Shown one piece after another: positions 27,475-36,989 of a stretch of DNA of 64,000 nt. Made by a program: the position numbers and the translations under genes. How positions within the stretch are numbered: position 1 is the first letter of the stretch; each line of letters starts with the position of its first letter. The DNA lies in NCBI GenBank assembly GCA_963697365.1, contig CAVONT010000006.1:37143-101142 (forward strand), read 5' to 3'. A model generated the notes under the pieces. That model was not told the DNA's origin and did not search any database. It was given only the letters and a program-made list of their open reading frames with translations. The stretch is from CAIXZV01 sp963697365 (GTDB lineage: Bacteria > Chloroflexota > Limnocylindria > Limnocylindrales > CSP1-4).

Positions 27475-28717
27475 TCACCGCCCGTTTCCGGCGGCAGCGG
27501 CCGCCGCAGGTCCGGCACCCGTGGGGCCGGGAAGCGTCGTGGCGCCGGTGGTCGCCTCGCGAAGCACCCGGATCCGCTCCAGGGCCATGAGCCACGCGAG
27601 CGTTGACTCGGCACCCTGGTTGGCGTTGACGCCGTCGGCCTCGAGGCCGTCATGGCAGCCGCCCGTGGACGGTGTCGCGACGGGCGATGCCGGTGTCGTT
27701 GACGCCCAGGAACCATCCGTAGGCAGCCTCCGCGGCCGTCCGATAGCGGCGGTCGTCGGCCACCGTCAGCGCCACCTGGCAGGCCGCGATCATCGTGGCC
27801 GCCTCGATCGGCTGCTGGTCGAACTGCGCCCGCTCGCCGCCCTTGGGCCACCAGCCGGCATTGCCGACCGGCGAGAACCGGCCGTCCTGCCCGGTCTGGA
27901 CGCGGATGAGCCAGTCGATGGTCGCGAGCCCCTGGTCCACCATGAGCGGGTCGCGCATCCACTGCCCGGCGGCCACCATGGCGCCCGCCGGCATGGCCGT
28001 CTCGTAGGTGAGGATCTTGTCGGGCCACGGCCAGTCGGGGTCGCTGCGCGGCCCCCGGACCGGGGCGAACACGGAGCGGAGGACCCCGGCCGCCTGCCGG
28101 AGTGCCGCTTCCACGTCCAGCCGGAGCGGGTCGCGAGCGGGGAGCACCTCGAGCGCCGCCACGTACCCGAGGGTGCATGAGGCAACAGCGCGGAACGCCC
28201 GGATGCGGTGCATGCCGGTCAGGGACGCCTCGAGCATGAGCCGGGCCCGCTCGGCGAGCCTGGGGGCCTCGGTCCAGGCCACGGCGGCACCGATGGCGGC
28301 CATCGCCCGGCCCTGTGAGTCCTCGGAGGGCTCGCTCCGATCCCAGCCACCGCCCGCTCCCCGGAAGTTGCGGAAGCGCCGGCGGGTCGGGTCGAAGGCG
28401 TCCTCGAGGAAGGTGAGGGCCTGCTCGGCGTTGTCGGCGACCACGTCCACCCCGAGGGTGCGGGCGTGGGCCTGGTCCACCTGCAGGGAGCGCGCGACAT
28501 CATCGGTGCATGAGCCGAACGCGGGGTCGGCCATCGTCCCGCGAGCGTGCTGCCAGATCCCGAAGGGTCCGGAGAGCTCGTGGAGGTGGTGGCGCACCAC
28601 GGGGTGGAGCGGCTGGAGCCCGGTCACCGGACGGAGGAGCTGGCCGGCTGTCGGCAGCGCTCGTGGGGCGGGTCCGGGAAGGGGCGGGCGCCCAGGGTCG
28701 ACCACGGGCTCAAACAC
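27475..28717 (-). CDS. Alpha/alpha-toroid glycan-processing protein, function unassigned
   Basis: About 414 residues after bridging a frameshift near 27,660. It is helical with repeated aromatic/Gly turns: VARSLQVDQAHARTLG, RNFRGAGGGWDRSEPSEDSQGRAM, DPDWPWPDKILTYETAMPAGAM, DGRFSPVGNAGWWPKGG, FDQQPIEAATMIAACQVAL, and a C-terminal NQGAESTLAWLMALERI. The E-x-A-T and Q-G-A-E-S-T motifs recall (alpha/alpha)6 glycosidases and mannosyl-processing enzymes, but I cannot name a family. The GTG start overlaps the end of the GT4 gene by eight bases. Context points to processing of the glycan made or degraded by its two neighbours. Confidence 0.6.
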
Positions 28718-29903
28718 GGGCGATCGCCAGGTTCGGCAGCGGCACGCGCGACGGCACGCGCGACGACACCAGCGACGGCACCGGCCGTCGGGCCACCTCC
28801 GCGAAGATCTCCGCGTAGGTCGCGCCGACCTCGGTCCAGGTCATGTGGCGCGTGTACTCGTACGCCCGGCGGCCCATCGCCCGGCGTGCCCGGGGGTCGT
28901 CCAGCAGCGAGATGAGCGAGCCCGCCATCGCGTCGATCGAGCCCGAGGGCACGAGCCGTCCCCGTCCGCCCGCCAGCCGCTCCTTCGCATAGGCGTAGGG
29001 CGTGGAGACCACCGGCCTGCCGGCGCCCATGGCGTACGACAGGGTTCCCGAGACGATCTGGTCCAGGTTCGGGTACGGCGTCACGAAGACGTCCGCGGCC
29101 TCGAGCCACCGGCCCAGCTCGGTCCGGCCGACGAAGCGGTCCACGAACCGCACGTGGTCGGTCACCGCGAGGTCCCGGGCGGTGGTCTCGAGGCGGGTCC
29201 GGTAGGCCTCGCCCTCGTGGGCGAGCAGGTCGGGGTGGGTCGCTCCAAGCACCACGTACAGCGCCGAGGGGACGGCGGCGGCGACGGCGGGCATCGCCTC
29301 GATGACCGACTCGTAGCCCTTGCCGGGGCCCAGGAGGCCGAAGCTGAGGATGACCAGGCGCCCCTCGAGCCCCAGCCCGGGCTTCATCGCCTCGGGATCG
29401 ACCAGGGGCAGGTTCGGCACGCCGTGCGGGACCACGCGGACCCGGTCCGACGAGATGCCGTAGGCACTGCCGAGCACCGCGGCCGCAGCATTCGACATGA
29501 CCACGGTGACCGCGGACATCGCGATCAGCGAGACCAGGATGGCGCGCTGCGACGGGGTGGGCGTTCGCAGGACGGTGTGCAGCGTCGTCACGACCGGGAT
29601 GTGCAGCGCGCGCACGAAGTCAAGGACGTAGGCGCCGTCCTTGCCGCCCCAGATGCCGTACTCGTGCTGGATGGAGACGGCATCGATGTCGGACGCGTTG
29701 AGCGCCTCGGCGACGACGAGGTAGTCCGCCTGGTGGTCGCGCCGGATGCGGTGGCGGACGGCGGTGGGATAGGTCGCGGGGCCCGTGACCGGGTGCAGCG
29801 CGACGACCTGGTGCGGGCCGGTGGCAGCCGCGAGGTCGCTGGTGAAGGTGGCGATGCCGCAGCGGTGCGGCACGTAGGTGGAGACGAATGCAGTGCGCGT
29901 CAT
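28710..29903 (-). CDS. GT4-family glycosyltransferase
   Basis: 397 residues, GT-B fold. N-terminal half: TAFVSTYVPHRCGIATFTSDL, VSIQHEYGIWGGKDGAYV, VVTTLHTVLRTPTPSQRAIL. C-terminal nucleotide-sugar half: VVPHGVPNLPLVDPE, LLGPGKGYESVIEAMPAV, RTELGRWLEAADVFVTPY and DQIVSGTLSYAMGAGRPVVSTPYAYA, where the E-x7-E motif of GT4 enzymes is replaced by a Q-I-V-S-G-T segment. It probably transfers mannose or a related sugar from GDP/NDP-sugar. First gene of the operon with the toroid protein and GH130; this set would allow synthesis and phosphorolytic recovery of a mannose-containing glycan. The C-terminal VSSRVPSRVPLP tail looks disordered. Confidence 0.82.
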   Translation of the reverse strand: MTRTAFVSTYVPHRCGIATFTSDLAAATGPHQVVALHPVTGPATYPTAVRHRIRRDHQADYLVVAEALNASDIDAVSIQHEYGIWGGKDGAYVLDFVRALHIPVVTTLHTVLRTPTPSQRAILVSLIAMSAVTVVMSNAAAAVLGSAYGISSDRVRVVPHGVPNLPLVDPEAMKPGLGLEGRLVILSFGLLGPGKGYESVIEAMPAVAAAVPSALYVVLGATHPDLLAHEGEAYRTRLETTARDLAVTDHVRFVDRFVGRTELGRWLEAADVFVTPYPNLDQIVSGTLSYAMGAGRPVVSTPYAYAKERLAGGRGRLVPSGSIDAMAGSLISLLDDPRARRAMGRRAYEYTRHMTWTEVGATYAEIFAEVARRPVPSLVSSRVPSRVPLPNLAIARV

Positions 29904-30030
29904 AGATGCTCCGTTCAGGAGCGAGCACGCCGGGCGCGGAACCGCGCCGACGCGGTCGCGGGGCAAACCGGGAGAACCGGGCGGGCTCGGTGAAGGCCGA
30001 TCCCGTCCGGTTCAGATCAACCGGGGTTGC

Positions 30031-30234
30031 CTAGGCGGCAGTCACCTGGACAGCGCGCTTGCCCTTCGGATCATCCTGGATCTCGAAGGTGACAGCCTCG
30101 CCGCCGACAAGGCTGGCGAAGTTGAGGGGAGACACGAGGCTGTCGCGATGGAAGAAGTAGTCCTTCCCGTCCTCGTCCGCGATGAAGCCGAAGCCGCGAT
30201 CAGCGACGATCTTCTTGATGGTCCCGTGGGCCAT
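30031..30234 (-). CDS. Cold-shock-domain protein
   Basis: 67 residues, a single OB-fold cold-shock domain: GTIKKIVADRGFGFIADEDG contains RNP1, and DYFFHRDSL contains RNP2. Both aromatic RNA-binding surfaces are intact. These proteins bind single-stranded RNA and DNA and act as RNA chaperones. ATG 30234 is preceded by a gagaaagagc leader in an AT-richer 160-base region (30,235-30,400) that likely holds its own promoter and 5' leader. It stands alone between rpiB and the glycan operon. Confidence 0.9.
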   Translation of the reverse strand: MAHGTIKKIVADRGFGFIADEDGKDYFFHRDSLVSPLNFASLVGGEAVTFEIQDDPKGKRAVQVTAA

Positions 30235-30400
30235 GGGGTTTGCTCTTTCTCAACTCGAACCGAGGAGAGGACGCACGACCCGTTCGAGAAGAAGAGGGAG
30301 GCCACGCGAGGCGCCGGCACACTGCCAGCACCCCCACCATACCCCCTCTGTCGAATCCGCTCGTCGCCAGCCTCCGGATTGCAGCGCATCCGGCCGGCGA

Positions 30401-30880
30401 TCAGCCCTCCGGGACGCCCCCCATCGAGGCCGCCTCGATGGCGAGGACCTTGTCCACGCGACGCTGGTGGCGGGCCTCGCCGGTGAAGCGTGCGGCCACG
30501 AAGGCCAGCGCGCACTCGAGGGCCGGCTCGATCCCGATCACCCGCCCGCCCAGCGTGAGCACGTTCATGTCGTCGTGCTCCACGCCCTGGTGGGCGGAGT
30601 AGGTGTCGTGGCAGAGCCCGGCCCGGATCCCGCGCATCTTGTTCGCGGCGATCGACGCCCCCACCCCGGACCCGCAGACCAGGATGCCCCGCTCCGCGTC
30701 ACCCGCCTGGATCGCGAGCCCCACGCGATGGGCGAAGTCCGGGTAGTCGTCGGAGGGGTCGGAGCCGTCGCCACCGAGGTCGATCAACTCGTGGTCGGTG
30801 CCGATCCGCGCGACCAGCTTCGCCAGCAGCTCATCCTTGAAGGCGGCACCCGCGTGGTCCGCCGCGAACACGATCCGCAT
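30401..30880 (-). CDS. rpiB: Ribose-5-phosphate isomerase B
   Basis: 159 residues of the RpiB/LacAB family; interconverts ribulose 5-phosphate and ribose 5-phosphate. MRIVFAADHAGAAFKDELL starts the phosphate-binding loop, followed by DLGGDGSDPSDDYPDFAHRV, GILVCGSGVGASIAANKMRGIRAGLCHDTYSA with the catalytic Cys in the VCGSG motif, and HDDMNVLTLGGRVIG. Encoded 12 bases after transketolase on the same strand, so the two non-oxidative pentose phosphate enzymes form an operon, separate from the oxidative operon at 20-25.5 kb. Confidence 0.93.
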   Translation of the reverse strand: MRIVFAADHAGAAFKDELLAKLVARIGTDHELIDLGGDGSDPSDDYPDFAHRVGLAIQAGDAERGILVCGSGVGASIAANKMRGIRAGLCHDTYSAHQGVEHDDMNVLTLGGRVIGIEPALECALAFVAARFTGEARHQRRVDKVLAIEAASMGGVPEG

Positions 30881-30892
30881 CGTGGTGGCCCG

Positions 30893-32969
30893 TCAGTGCC
30901 CGTGCCCGGCGCCGGTCGCGCCGACCCGGCCGCGGAGCCCCTCGCGGACGACCTTGCGGCCGACCTCCACGACGTTGGCGGTCGTCAGCCCGAAGGCCTT
31001 GAAGATCATCGGGGCGGGTGCGCTCGCGCCGTACCGGTCGATGCCGATGATCGCGCCCTCGTCGCCCGCATAGCGCTCCCAGCCGAGCGACACGCCCGCC
31101 TCCACCGTCACGCGCTTGCGCACCGACGGCGGCAGGACGCTCTCCCGGTAGGCCGGATCCTGGGCCTCGAACCGCTCCCAGGACGGGAGCGACACGACGC
31201 GCGTGGGAATGCCGTCGGCCTCCAGCGTCTCAGCCGCCCCGAACGCCAGGGAGAGCTCGGACCCGGTGGCGACCAGGATCAGCTGCGGCGCCCCGCCCGC
31301 GGCCTCGCGCAGGACGTAGCCGCCGCGTCGCACGCCCTCGCGCGCCTTCTCGGCTGTGCCGGGCAGCGTCGGCAGCTTCTGGCGGGTCAGCGACAGCGCG
31401 ACCGGACCGCTGGCCGCTCCGGCCACGTGCGGCCGCTCGACGGCCAGCGCCCATGCCGCCGCCGCCTCGTTGGCATCGCCGGGTCGCAGGAACCACAGGT
31501 TCGGGATCGCCCGCAGCGCCGCGTAGTGCTCCACCGGCTGGTGCGTCGGCCCGTCCTCGCCGACGCCGATGGAGTCGTGGGTCCAGACGTACACCTCGTG
31601 CAGGCCCGAGAGCGCCGCCACCCGGACCGCGCCGCGCATGTAGTCGCTGAAGGTCATGAACGTCGCGGTGTAGGGGATGAACCCACCGTGGTAGGCGATG
31701 CCGTTGGCGATGGCGCCCATCGCGTGCTCACGGACGCCGAAGCGGATGTTGCGCCCGCCGTTGTCGGGGCCGAAGTGGTCGTGGCCGTTGGCCTTGATGT
31801 CGGTCAGGTTGGACTCGGACAGATCCGCCGATCCGCCGAACAGCTCCGGCAGCGCGGCGCCCAGCGTCTGGATCAGGTCCTGCGAGGCGTTGCGCGTGGC
31901 GACCTCGGAGCCCACGGCGTACGTGTTGAGGGCCGCGTCCCAGCCGGCGGGCAGGTCACCGGCGAGCCGGCGTCGCAGCTCCGCACCCTCGGCCGGGAAG
32001 GTGGCGGCATAGGTATCGAGCGCCTCGTTCCAGGCGGCAGCCGCGGCCTCGCCCTCGCCGATGGCGGCCCGGAAGACCACCGAGGCCTCCTCGGGCACGT
32101 AGAACGTGCGATCCGGGTCCCAGCCGTAGGCCTCCTTCGTCAGGCGGACCTCGTCGGGGCCGAGCGGGGCGCCGTGGCTCTTCTGGCTGTCCTGCTTGTT
32201 GGGCGAGCCGAACCCGATGTGCGTGCGAACGGCGATCAGCGACGGACGGGGATCGGCCTCGGCGGCGGTGATGGCGGCATCGATCGCCTCGACGTCGTTG
32301 CCGTCCTCCACGAGCTGGGTGTGCCAGCCGTAGGCCGGCGTACCGCGCGACCACGTCCTCGGTGAACGCCCAGGCCGTCGGCCCGTCGAGCTGGATCCCG
32401 TTGCTGTCATACAGCGCGATGAGCTTGCCAAGGCGCAGGTGGCCGGCCAGCGACGAGGCCTCGGCGGTGATGCCCTCCTGGAGGTCGCCGTCCGAGCAGA
32501 TCACGTACGTCCGGTGGTCGATGACGTCGTGGCCGGGCTTGTTGAACTCGGCTGCGAGCCTGCGCTCCGCGATCGCCATGCCGACGCCGTTGACGAAGCC
32601 CTGGCCCAGCGGCCCGGTGGTCGCCTCGACGCCCGCGGTCCAGCCGTACTCAGGATGGCCCGGGGTCCGGGAGCCCCACTGGCGGAAGCTTTTGAGGTCG
32701 TCGAGCGTGACGTCGTAGCCCGTGAGATGGAGCAGGGAGTAGAGCAGCATCGACGCGTGGCCCGCCGACAGCACGAAGCGGTCGCGGTTGGGCCAGGAGG
32801 GGATCGTGGGCGCGTGACGCAGGTGGCGCGTCCAGAGCGCGTAGGCCATCGGCGCCATGCCCATGGGTGCGCCCGGATGGCCCGAGTTCGCCTGCTGGAC
32901 GCCGTCGATGGCGAGCGTGCGGATGGTGTCGACGGCGAGCCGGTCGAGCTGCGCGGAAGTCAAGGTCAT
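30893..32969 (-). CDS. tkt: Transketolase (one frameshift)
   Basis: About 691 residues when one break near 32,345 is bridged. Thiamine-diphosphate enzyme moving two-carbon units between sugar phosphates. N-terminal substrate loop SGHPGAPMGMAPMAYALWTRHL, TGPLGQGFVNGVGMAIAE, and the cofactor motif CSDGDLQEGITAEASSLAGH. The middle domain has RTHIGFGSPNKQDSQKSHGAPLG, the pyrimidine domain FGVREHAMGAIANGIAYHGG with the catalytic Glu, and THDSIGVGEDGPTHQPVEH. The break sits between VVARYAG and YGWHTQLVEDG and looks like a one-base indel in a conserved gene. ATG 32969; rpiB follows by 12 bases. Confidence 0.92.
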
Positions 32970-33102
32970 CGAGGTCTCCGGGTGCGGGACGCCGTGCGGG
33001 GGTCGAAGGGCTGGCGGCGCACGTCCGGGACCTTGGGCGGCGCGGTCGCACGCGGCGTTCTCATCGTACCGCGCGCCTGTGACTGGCGGGATTGCATGGT
33101 CG

Positions 33103-33130
33103 TGAACGTTCCGGATCCTCGGGCACTCAT
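33103..33130 (+). promoter_or_regulatory. Promoter-like element shared with the 50.3 kb ECF gene
   Basis: TGAACGTT (33,103-33,110), 13 bases, CACTCAT (33,124-33,130), then five bases and GTGACC. The same arrangement with a 14-base spacer precedes the ECF gene at 50.4 kb (50,303-50,331), also with exactly five bases to GTGACC. Spacing resembles a -35/-10 pair. Confidence 0.55.
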
Positions 33131-33171
33131 CATTGGTGACCGGCCGAGTGAGCCGGCAGCCGGAGGGCGCG

Positions 33172-33723
33172 GTGGACCGGAGGGTCGTCGAGCTGGCGCA
33201 GGGGGGAGACCGCGACGCGTTCGCGGGGCTGTTGCGCGCCGTCGGCGATCGCCTGTACGCCGTCGCCTTCCGGATCCTCCGCGATCCGGACCTGGCCCAG
33301 GATGCCTACCAGGAGGCGATGATCGCCGCTTGGCGGCAGCTCCCGATGCTGCGCGACCCGGACAGCTTCGAGGCGTGGATCCGGCGCATCCTCGTCCACG
33401 CCTGCTACGCGGAGTCGCGCAAGCGGACCCGCTGGACGTCGAACGTCCGAGTCCTCGACCTCAACGAGGATGTGGCAGGCCAGGGCGGACACGCGATCCA
33501 TGACCGCGAGCTGCTGGAGCAGGCGTTCCGCGGCCTCAGCGTCGACCAGCGCGCCGTCTTCGTCCTGCACCACCACCTGGGGCTCCCGCTTGTCGAGGTC
33601 GCCTCGACGCTCGGGATTCCGGCCGGGACCGCACGGTCCCGGCTCCACTACGCGACACAGGCCCTCCGTCGCGCGATCGACACCACCGAGGCGCTCCGGG
33701 CGCCTGAGGAGGGCGTGGCATGA
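33172..33723 (+). CDS. ECF-type RNA polymerase sigma factor
   Basis: About 183 residues. Sigma-2: DRDAFAGLLRAVGDRLYAVA, then FRILRDPDLAQDAYQEAMIAAWRQL with the DxAQDxxQEA core-binding motif. Sigma-4: LSVDQRAVFVLHHHLGLPLVEVA, then STLGIPAGTARSRLHYATQAL, the helix-turn-helix for -35 recognition. The GTG at 33172 is preferred because ggagggcg lies six bases upstream and related sigma genes in this window also begin VDRR/RD at this point; TTG 33133 and GTG 33136 are in frame too. The stop overlaps the following membrane protein by four bases (ATGA), the standard layout of an ECF factor and its anti-sigma. Confidence 0.9.
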   Translation: MDRRVVELAQGGDRDAFAGLLRAVGDRLYAVAFRILRDPDLAQDAYQEAMIAAWRQLPMLRDPDSFEAWIRRILVHACYAESRKRTRWTSNVRVLDLNEDVAGQGGHAIHDRELLEQAFRGLSVDQRAVFVLHHHLGLPLVEVASTLGIPAGTARSRLHYATQALRRAIDTTEALRAPEEGVA

Positions 33724-35657
33724 CCGAGCTGCAGCTGGATCCGCAGATGGCCGCCTGGCTGGACCTCGGGCCGACCCGGGCGCCGGAAGCCAGCTTTGAG
33801 GCCATCCTGGCTGCCGTGGACACGGCGCCGCAGCGCAGGCCGCACCTGCGGCTTCGCGGACGACCGATCGCGCTCACCCCGCGACTGGTCGGGCTTGCCG
33901 CTGCCGTCGTCGTGGTCGCAGCCGCCGGTGGGCTCGTGGTCCGCGACCCGGTGCTCGACGCCCTGGCGCCGGCCGCCGAGCCGGGCGACGTCCTGTTCGG
34001 TTTCCCGGGCACACGGTCCATCCTCGAGGCATCTGGAGGTCCGTCGCCGGCGGACGAGACGGTGGTGCTTGGCAAGCTGCCGAGCGGCGCGGCGTTCGTG
34101 ATCGCTGCGCGCTGCACCGGCGGCAGGGCGCTGGCGGTCGAGGTCTGGGACCGCTCGGCGTCATACGGCCCGGATGTGACGGCCGAGGAGCAGCTGCCCG
34201 CGAAGCGGCTCGACGTCCCGTGCGACGGCGCAATCGCGTCTACCGTCTTCATCACCATCGACCCGCCGTCAGACTCGATGGAGGTCGTGCTCGACGTGCC
34301 GACGGGCGTGACCTGGGAGGCCGCAGTGGGTCAGGAGCGCGACCTGCCGGGCCAGCCGCTGTCCCCGCCCCTCGAGCCTGTCGAGGGCACCGTGCTCATC
34401 CAGGACTTCCCGCCGATGGTCGTGGCCGGGCACCCCGGGCAGGGAATCGGCATCCAGCCGGCACCGTCGGGCGAGCTGGTCACAGTCCTTGTCCAGTGCC
34501 TCGGCGATCCGGTGACCATCACGAACGACACGGGCGTGCCGCCCGTGCAGCTCGAGTGTGCCGACATCACCGACACCACCCGGATCGAGATGCCAGTGCC
34601 GTGGGCGGGGACCGCCTGGGCCGGCACCGATGGGTTCGCCTGGGTCCGGATGGCCGTCGAGGCCCCGGTCGGCCCGGCGACCGGCGGCCGTCCGGAGGCG
34701 CCGGTGCTGCCGGAGGTCTTCGCCCAGGTCGCGTTCGCCGAGGGCGACCGTCAGAACGTGGTCTTCGGCACGCTCGGCTCCAACGAGCAGGCGCTCCTGC
34801 GGGCCCCGGACTCGCTCGTCGGCCATACCGGCGGCGACGTCGTGGGAATTGCGCTGACCGAGGGCGACGGCGCCGTGCTGGAGCTGTGGTCGATGCGCGA
34901 CGCAGCCCCGATCCGCAGGCTGGCCTCCGTCGCCAGCGGGCGCATCTTCGACAGCTGGGTGGACCCCACCCACGAGCGGGTGCTGTACGGCGTCCTGTCG
35001 CTGGTCGGCGAGTTCGAGTACCGCAGCGTCGCCTTCGATGGGAGCGGCGATTTCCTGATCGCGTCCGGAGGGCCGGTCTCGTACGCCCAGGCCGCCCAGG
35101 CGGTCGACGACGCCCACTTCGTCGCCGAGTGGTGTCCATTGGTCGGGTCCTGCGAGCGGGCTGTGTATGACACAGCGACGGGCGAGACGCAACAGGGTCC
35201 GATCCCCGGGCCCGCCTGCTCCGTGCAGGGCGTGATCGATGGGCGCCTCGTGGCCACGTACGCGACGGCATGCGACACGGGCGAGGACCTGCGGGTCGTG
35301 GCCCAGCCGCTTGACGGCGGCGACGCCGTGACCCTGTTCGAGGGCTGGGGCGACGTGACGCTCGTGCCCGGCGCTGATGGCCCGCTGGCAGTCCAGCTTC
35401 AGCCCGAGGACACCCGCTCGACGCTGTCGGTCGCGGCGCTCGACGGCTCGGGTGCGCGTGAGGTCGCGACATTCGAGCACGAGCCCGGCATGGAGCCAGT
35501 GCTCAACGACCTCCGCCTGCCGGAGCCCGACTGGGTCCTGGTCGCCGGGTTGCTGGGCGACATCCCGAATGGCGTGTCCATCGGCGGCGGCGTTCCCACG
35601 CTGGTCAATGTCGCCACTGGCGAGCGGATCAAGCTGGTCAACCTGCCGGGGTCGTGA
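33720..35657 (+). CDS. Single-pass membrane protein with beta-propeller-like exterior, putative anti-sigma factor
   Basis: 645 residues. A cytoplasmic N-terminus of ~60 residues (MAAWLDLGPTRAPEASFEAI) precedes one membrane helix (LVGLAAAVVVVAAAGGLVV) and a ~560-residue extracytoplasmic part rich in short beta segments. The cytoplasmic part resembles those of the membrane proteins at 47.5 and 50.9 kb (pattern W-L-x-L-x-P-x-x-A-P, then A-[VI]-L-x-A-V-x-T-x-P-Q). It lacks a recognisable zinc anti-sigma (HxxxCxxC) motif. Overlap with the sigma gene supports an anti-sigma role; the exterior would be the sensor. An intact long frame. Confidence 0.65.
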   Translation: MTELQLDPQMAAWLDLGPTRAPEASFEAILAAVDTAPQRRPHLRLRGRPIALTPRLVGLAAAVVVVAAAGGLVVRDPVLDALAPAAEPGDVLFGFPGTRSILEASGGPSPADETVVLGKLPSGAAFVIAARCTGGRALAVEVWDRSASYGPDVTAEEQLPAKRLDVPCDGAIASTVFITIDPPSDSMEVVLDVPTGVTWEAAVGQERDLPGQPLSPPLEPVEGTVLIQDFPPMVVAGHPGQGIGIQPAPSGELVTVLVQCLGDPVTITNDTGVPPVQLECADITDTTRIEMPVPWAGTAWAGTDGFAWVRMAVEAPVGPATGGRPEAPVLPEVFAQVAFAEGDRQNVVFGTLGSNEQALLRAPDSLVGHTGGDVVGIALTEGDGAVLELWSMRDAAPIRRLASVASGRIFDSWVDPTHERVLYGVLSLVGEFEYRSVAFDGSGDFLIASGGPVSYAQAAQAVDDAHFVAEWCPLVGSCERAVYDTATGETQQGPIPGPACSVQGVIDGRLVATYATACDTGEDLRVVAQPLDGGDAVTLFEGWGDVTLVPGADGPLAVQLQPEDTRSTLSVAALDGSGAREVATFEHEPGMEPVLNDLRLPEPDWVLVAGLLGDIPNGVSIGGGVPTLVNVATGERIKLVNLPGS

Positions 35658-35709
35658 CCTGCCGGGTCCTGACCGTCGCTGGTGACCGTCGCGGCGTATC
35701 CTCGACGCG

Positions 35710-36702
35710 ATGCCCGCCTCGATGCCCGCGCCCCGCCGCCTGACGCGCCCCGGCCGCCCCCGGCTGCGCACGGATCCGGATCGGCCGGCGATCGTGGTGC
35801 TCGGCGACCTCGTCGTGGACGTGGTCCTCGCGCCGGACCGCGACATCGAGCGCGGCACGGACGTCACGGGGCACGTGCTCTTCCGCCAGGGCGGGTCCGC
35901 CGCCAGCACTGCGCGGTGGCTGGGCCGGCTGGGCGCGAGGGTGTCGCTCATCAGCGCCATCGGGCGGGACACCACCGGCCGCGCGCTGGTCGCCGCGCTG
36001 ACCGCCGACAAGGTGGCGGTGCGCGCGGTCCGGGTGGCGGGCGCACGCACGGGGCGGATCGGCGTCTTCGTGGATCCAGGCGGACAGCGCTCGTTTGTGA
36101 CGGAGCGCGGTGCCGCACTGCGGCTCCGGCCCGAGGATCTCAAGCCCGAGTGGTTCACGGGCGCGGCCCTGCTGCACCTGCCGGCCTACTCGCTCCTCGA
36201 CCAGCCGCTCGGCCGCGCCGGCATGGTGGCGACCCGGATGGCCCGGGAGGCGGGGGCGCAGTTCACGCTCGACCTCTCGTCGAGCGGCCCGCTCCTGCAG
36301 CACGGGCGGCGCGCGGCGCTGGCGCTCGTGCGCGAGGCGGCCCCGGACCTGCTGTTCGCCACGCGCGACGAGGCCCGCGCGCTCCTGGGTGCCAAGCGCG
36401 ACGAGGAGGACCTCCTCGAGCTCGCCCCGATCGCCGTGGTCAAGCGCGGCCGGAAGGGAGCGTCGATCCTCCTCCGCGACGGCAGGGCCGCCCTGCGTTT
36501 CGAGGTCGCCACGACACCGCTCAAGAACGTCGACACGACCGGTGCCGGTGACGCCTTCAACGCGGGCTTCCTGGACGCATGGCTCGACGCCCGCCGCAAG
36601 GGTGTGGCCCCAGCCGCCGCCCTGCAGCGGGGTGCGGTCGGGGGCAACCGGTGCGCTTTCCGGCACCTGGCCACCCCGCCCGCCGAGCTGGTCCTGGGCT
36701 GA
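35710..36702 (+). CDS. PfkB-family carbohydrate kinase
   Basis: 330 residues, ribokinase fold. IVVLGDLVVDVVLAPDRDIERG starts the domain; FRQGGSAASTARWLGRLGARVSLI is the substrate lid region, and the C-terminal NVDTTGAGDAFNAGFL carries the PfkB signature 2 with the catalytic Asp and anion hole. Members phosphorylate sugars or nucleosides (ribose, fructose, adenosine, pseudouridine). A pseudouridine-phosphate glycosidase gene (psuG) lies 3.5 kb away, so pseudouridine kinase is one possibility, but the two are separated by a peptidase and membrane genes. First ATG 35710; a second at 35722 is equally possible. Confidence 0.85.
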   Translation: MPASMPAPRRLTRPGRPRLRTDPDRPAIVVLGDLVVDVVLAPDRDIERGTDVTGHVLFRQGGSAASTARWLGRLGARVSLISAIGRDTTGRALVAALTADKVAVRAVRVAGARTGRIGVFVDPGGQRSFVTERGAALRLRPEDLKPEWFTGAALLHLPAYSLLDQPLGRAGMVATRMAREAGAQFTLDLSSSGPLLQHGRRAALALVREAAPDLLFATRDEARALLGAKRDEEDLLELAPIAVVKRGRKGASILLRDGRAALRFEVATTPLKNVDTTGAGDAFNAGFLDAWLDARRKGVAPAAALQRGAVGGNRCAFRHLATPPAELVLG

Positions 36703-36989
36703 CTTCGGCCGCAAGATGCGCCGACATGGCCGACGACGGCATCGTTCGAGATGACAACCGTCGGCGGCCCCTCCCTGATGATGAGCGAGTCGTCGGCCGC
36801 GCCGTGCGCTGGTCGCCGTTAGCGCGTGGCGCTCGCATCGTGCGGTGGCGTCGCCGTCTGAGCGCACCACGCGCTGCCGCTGCGGTCCAGGGTGTCTTCA
36901 ACGACGCGGCTGGTGCACCAGGCGCTCAACGAACGATTGGCCAGCACAGTGTGTGGGCGTGGCGCTCAACACGGGCGATCGCGAGGCCG

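Noticed and set aside
26954..32365. Long plus-strand open frames antisense to the GH130, toroid, GT4, rpiB and tkt genes
   Set aside because: They mirror real minus-strand genes, are His/Arg/Gly-rich without domains, and are expected at ~70% G+C.
36703..36989. Small minus-strand gene between the PfkB kinase and the S9 peptidase
   Set aside because: No start signal or recognisable motif; only a short direct repeat (ggcgctcaac twice) is visible.
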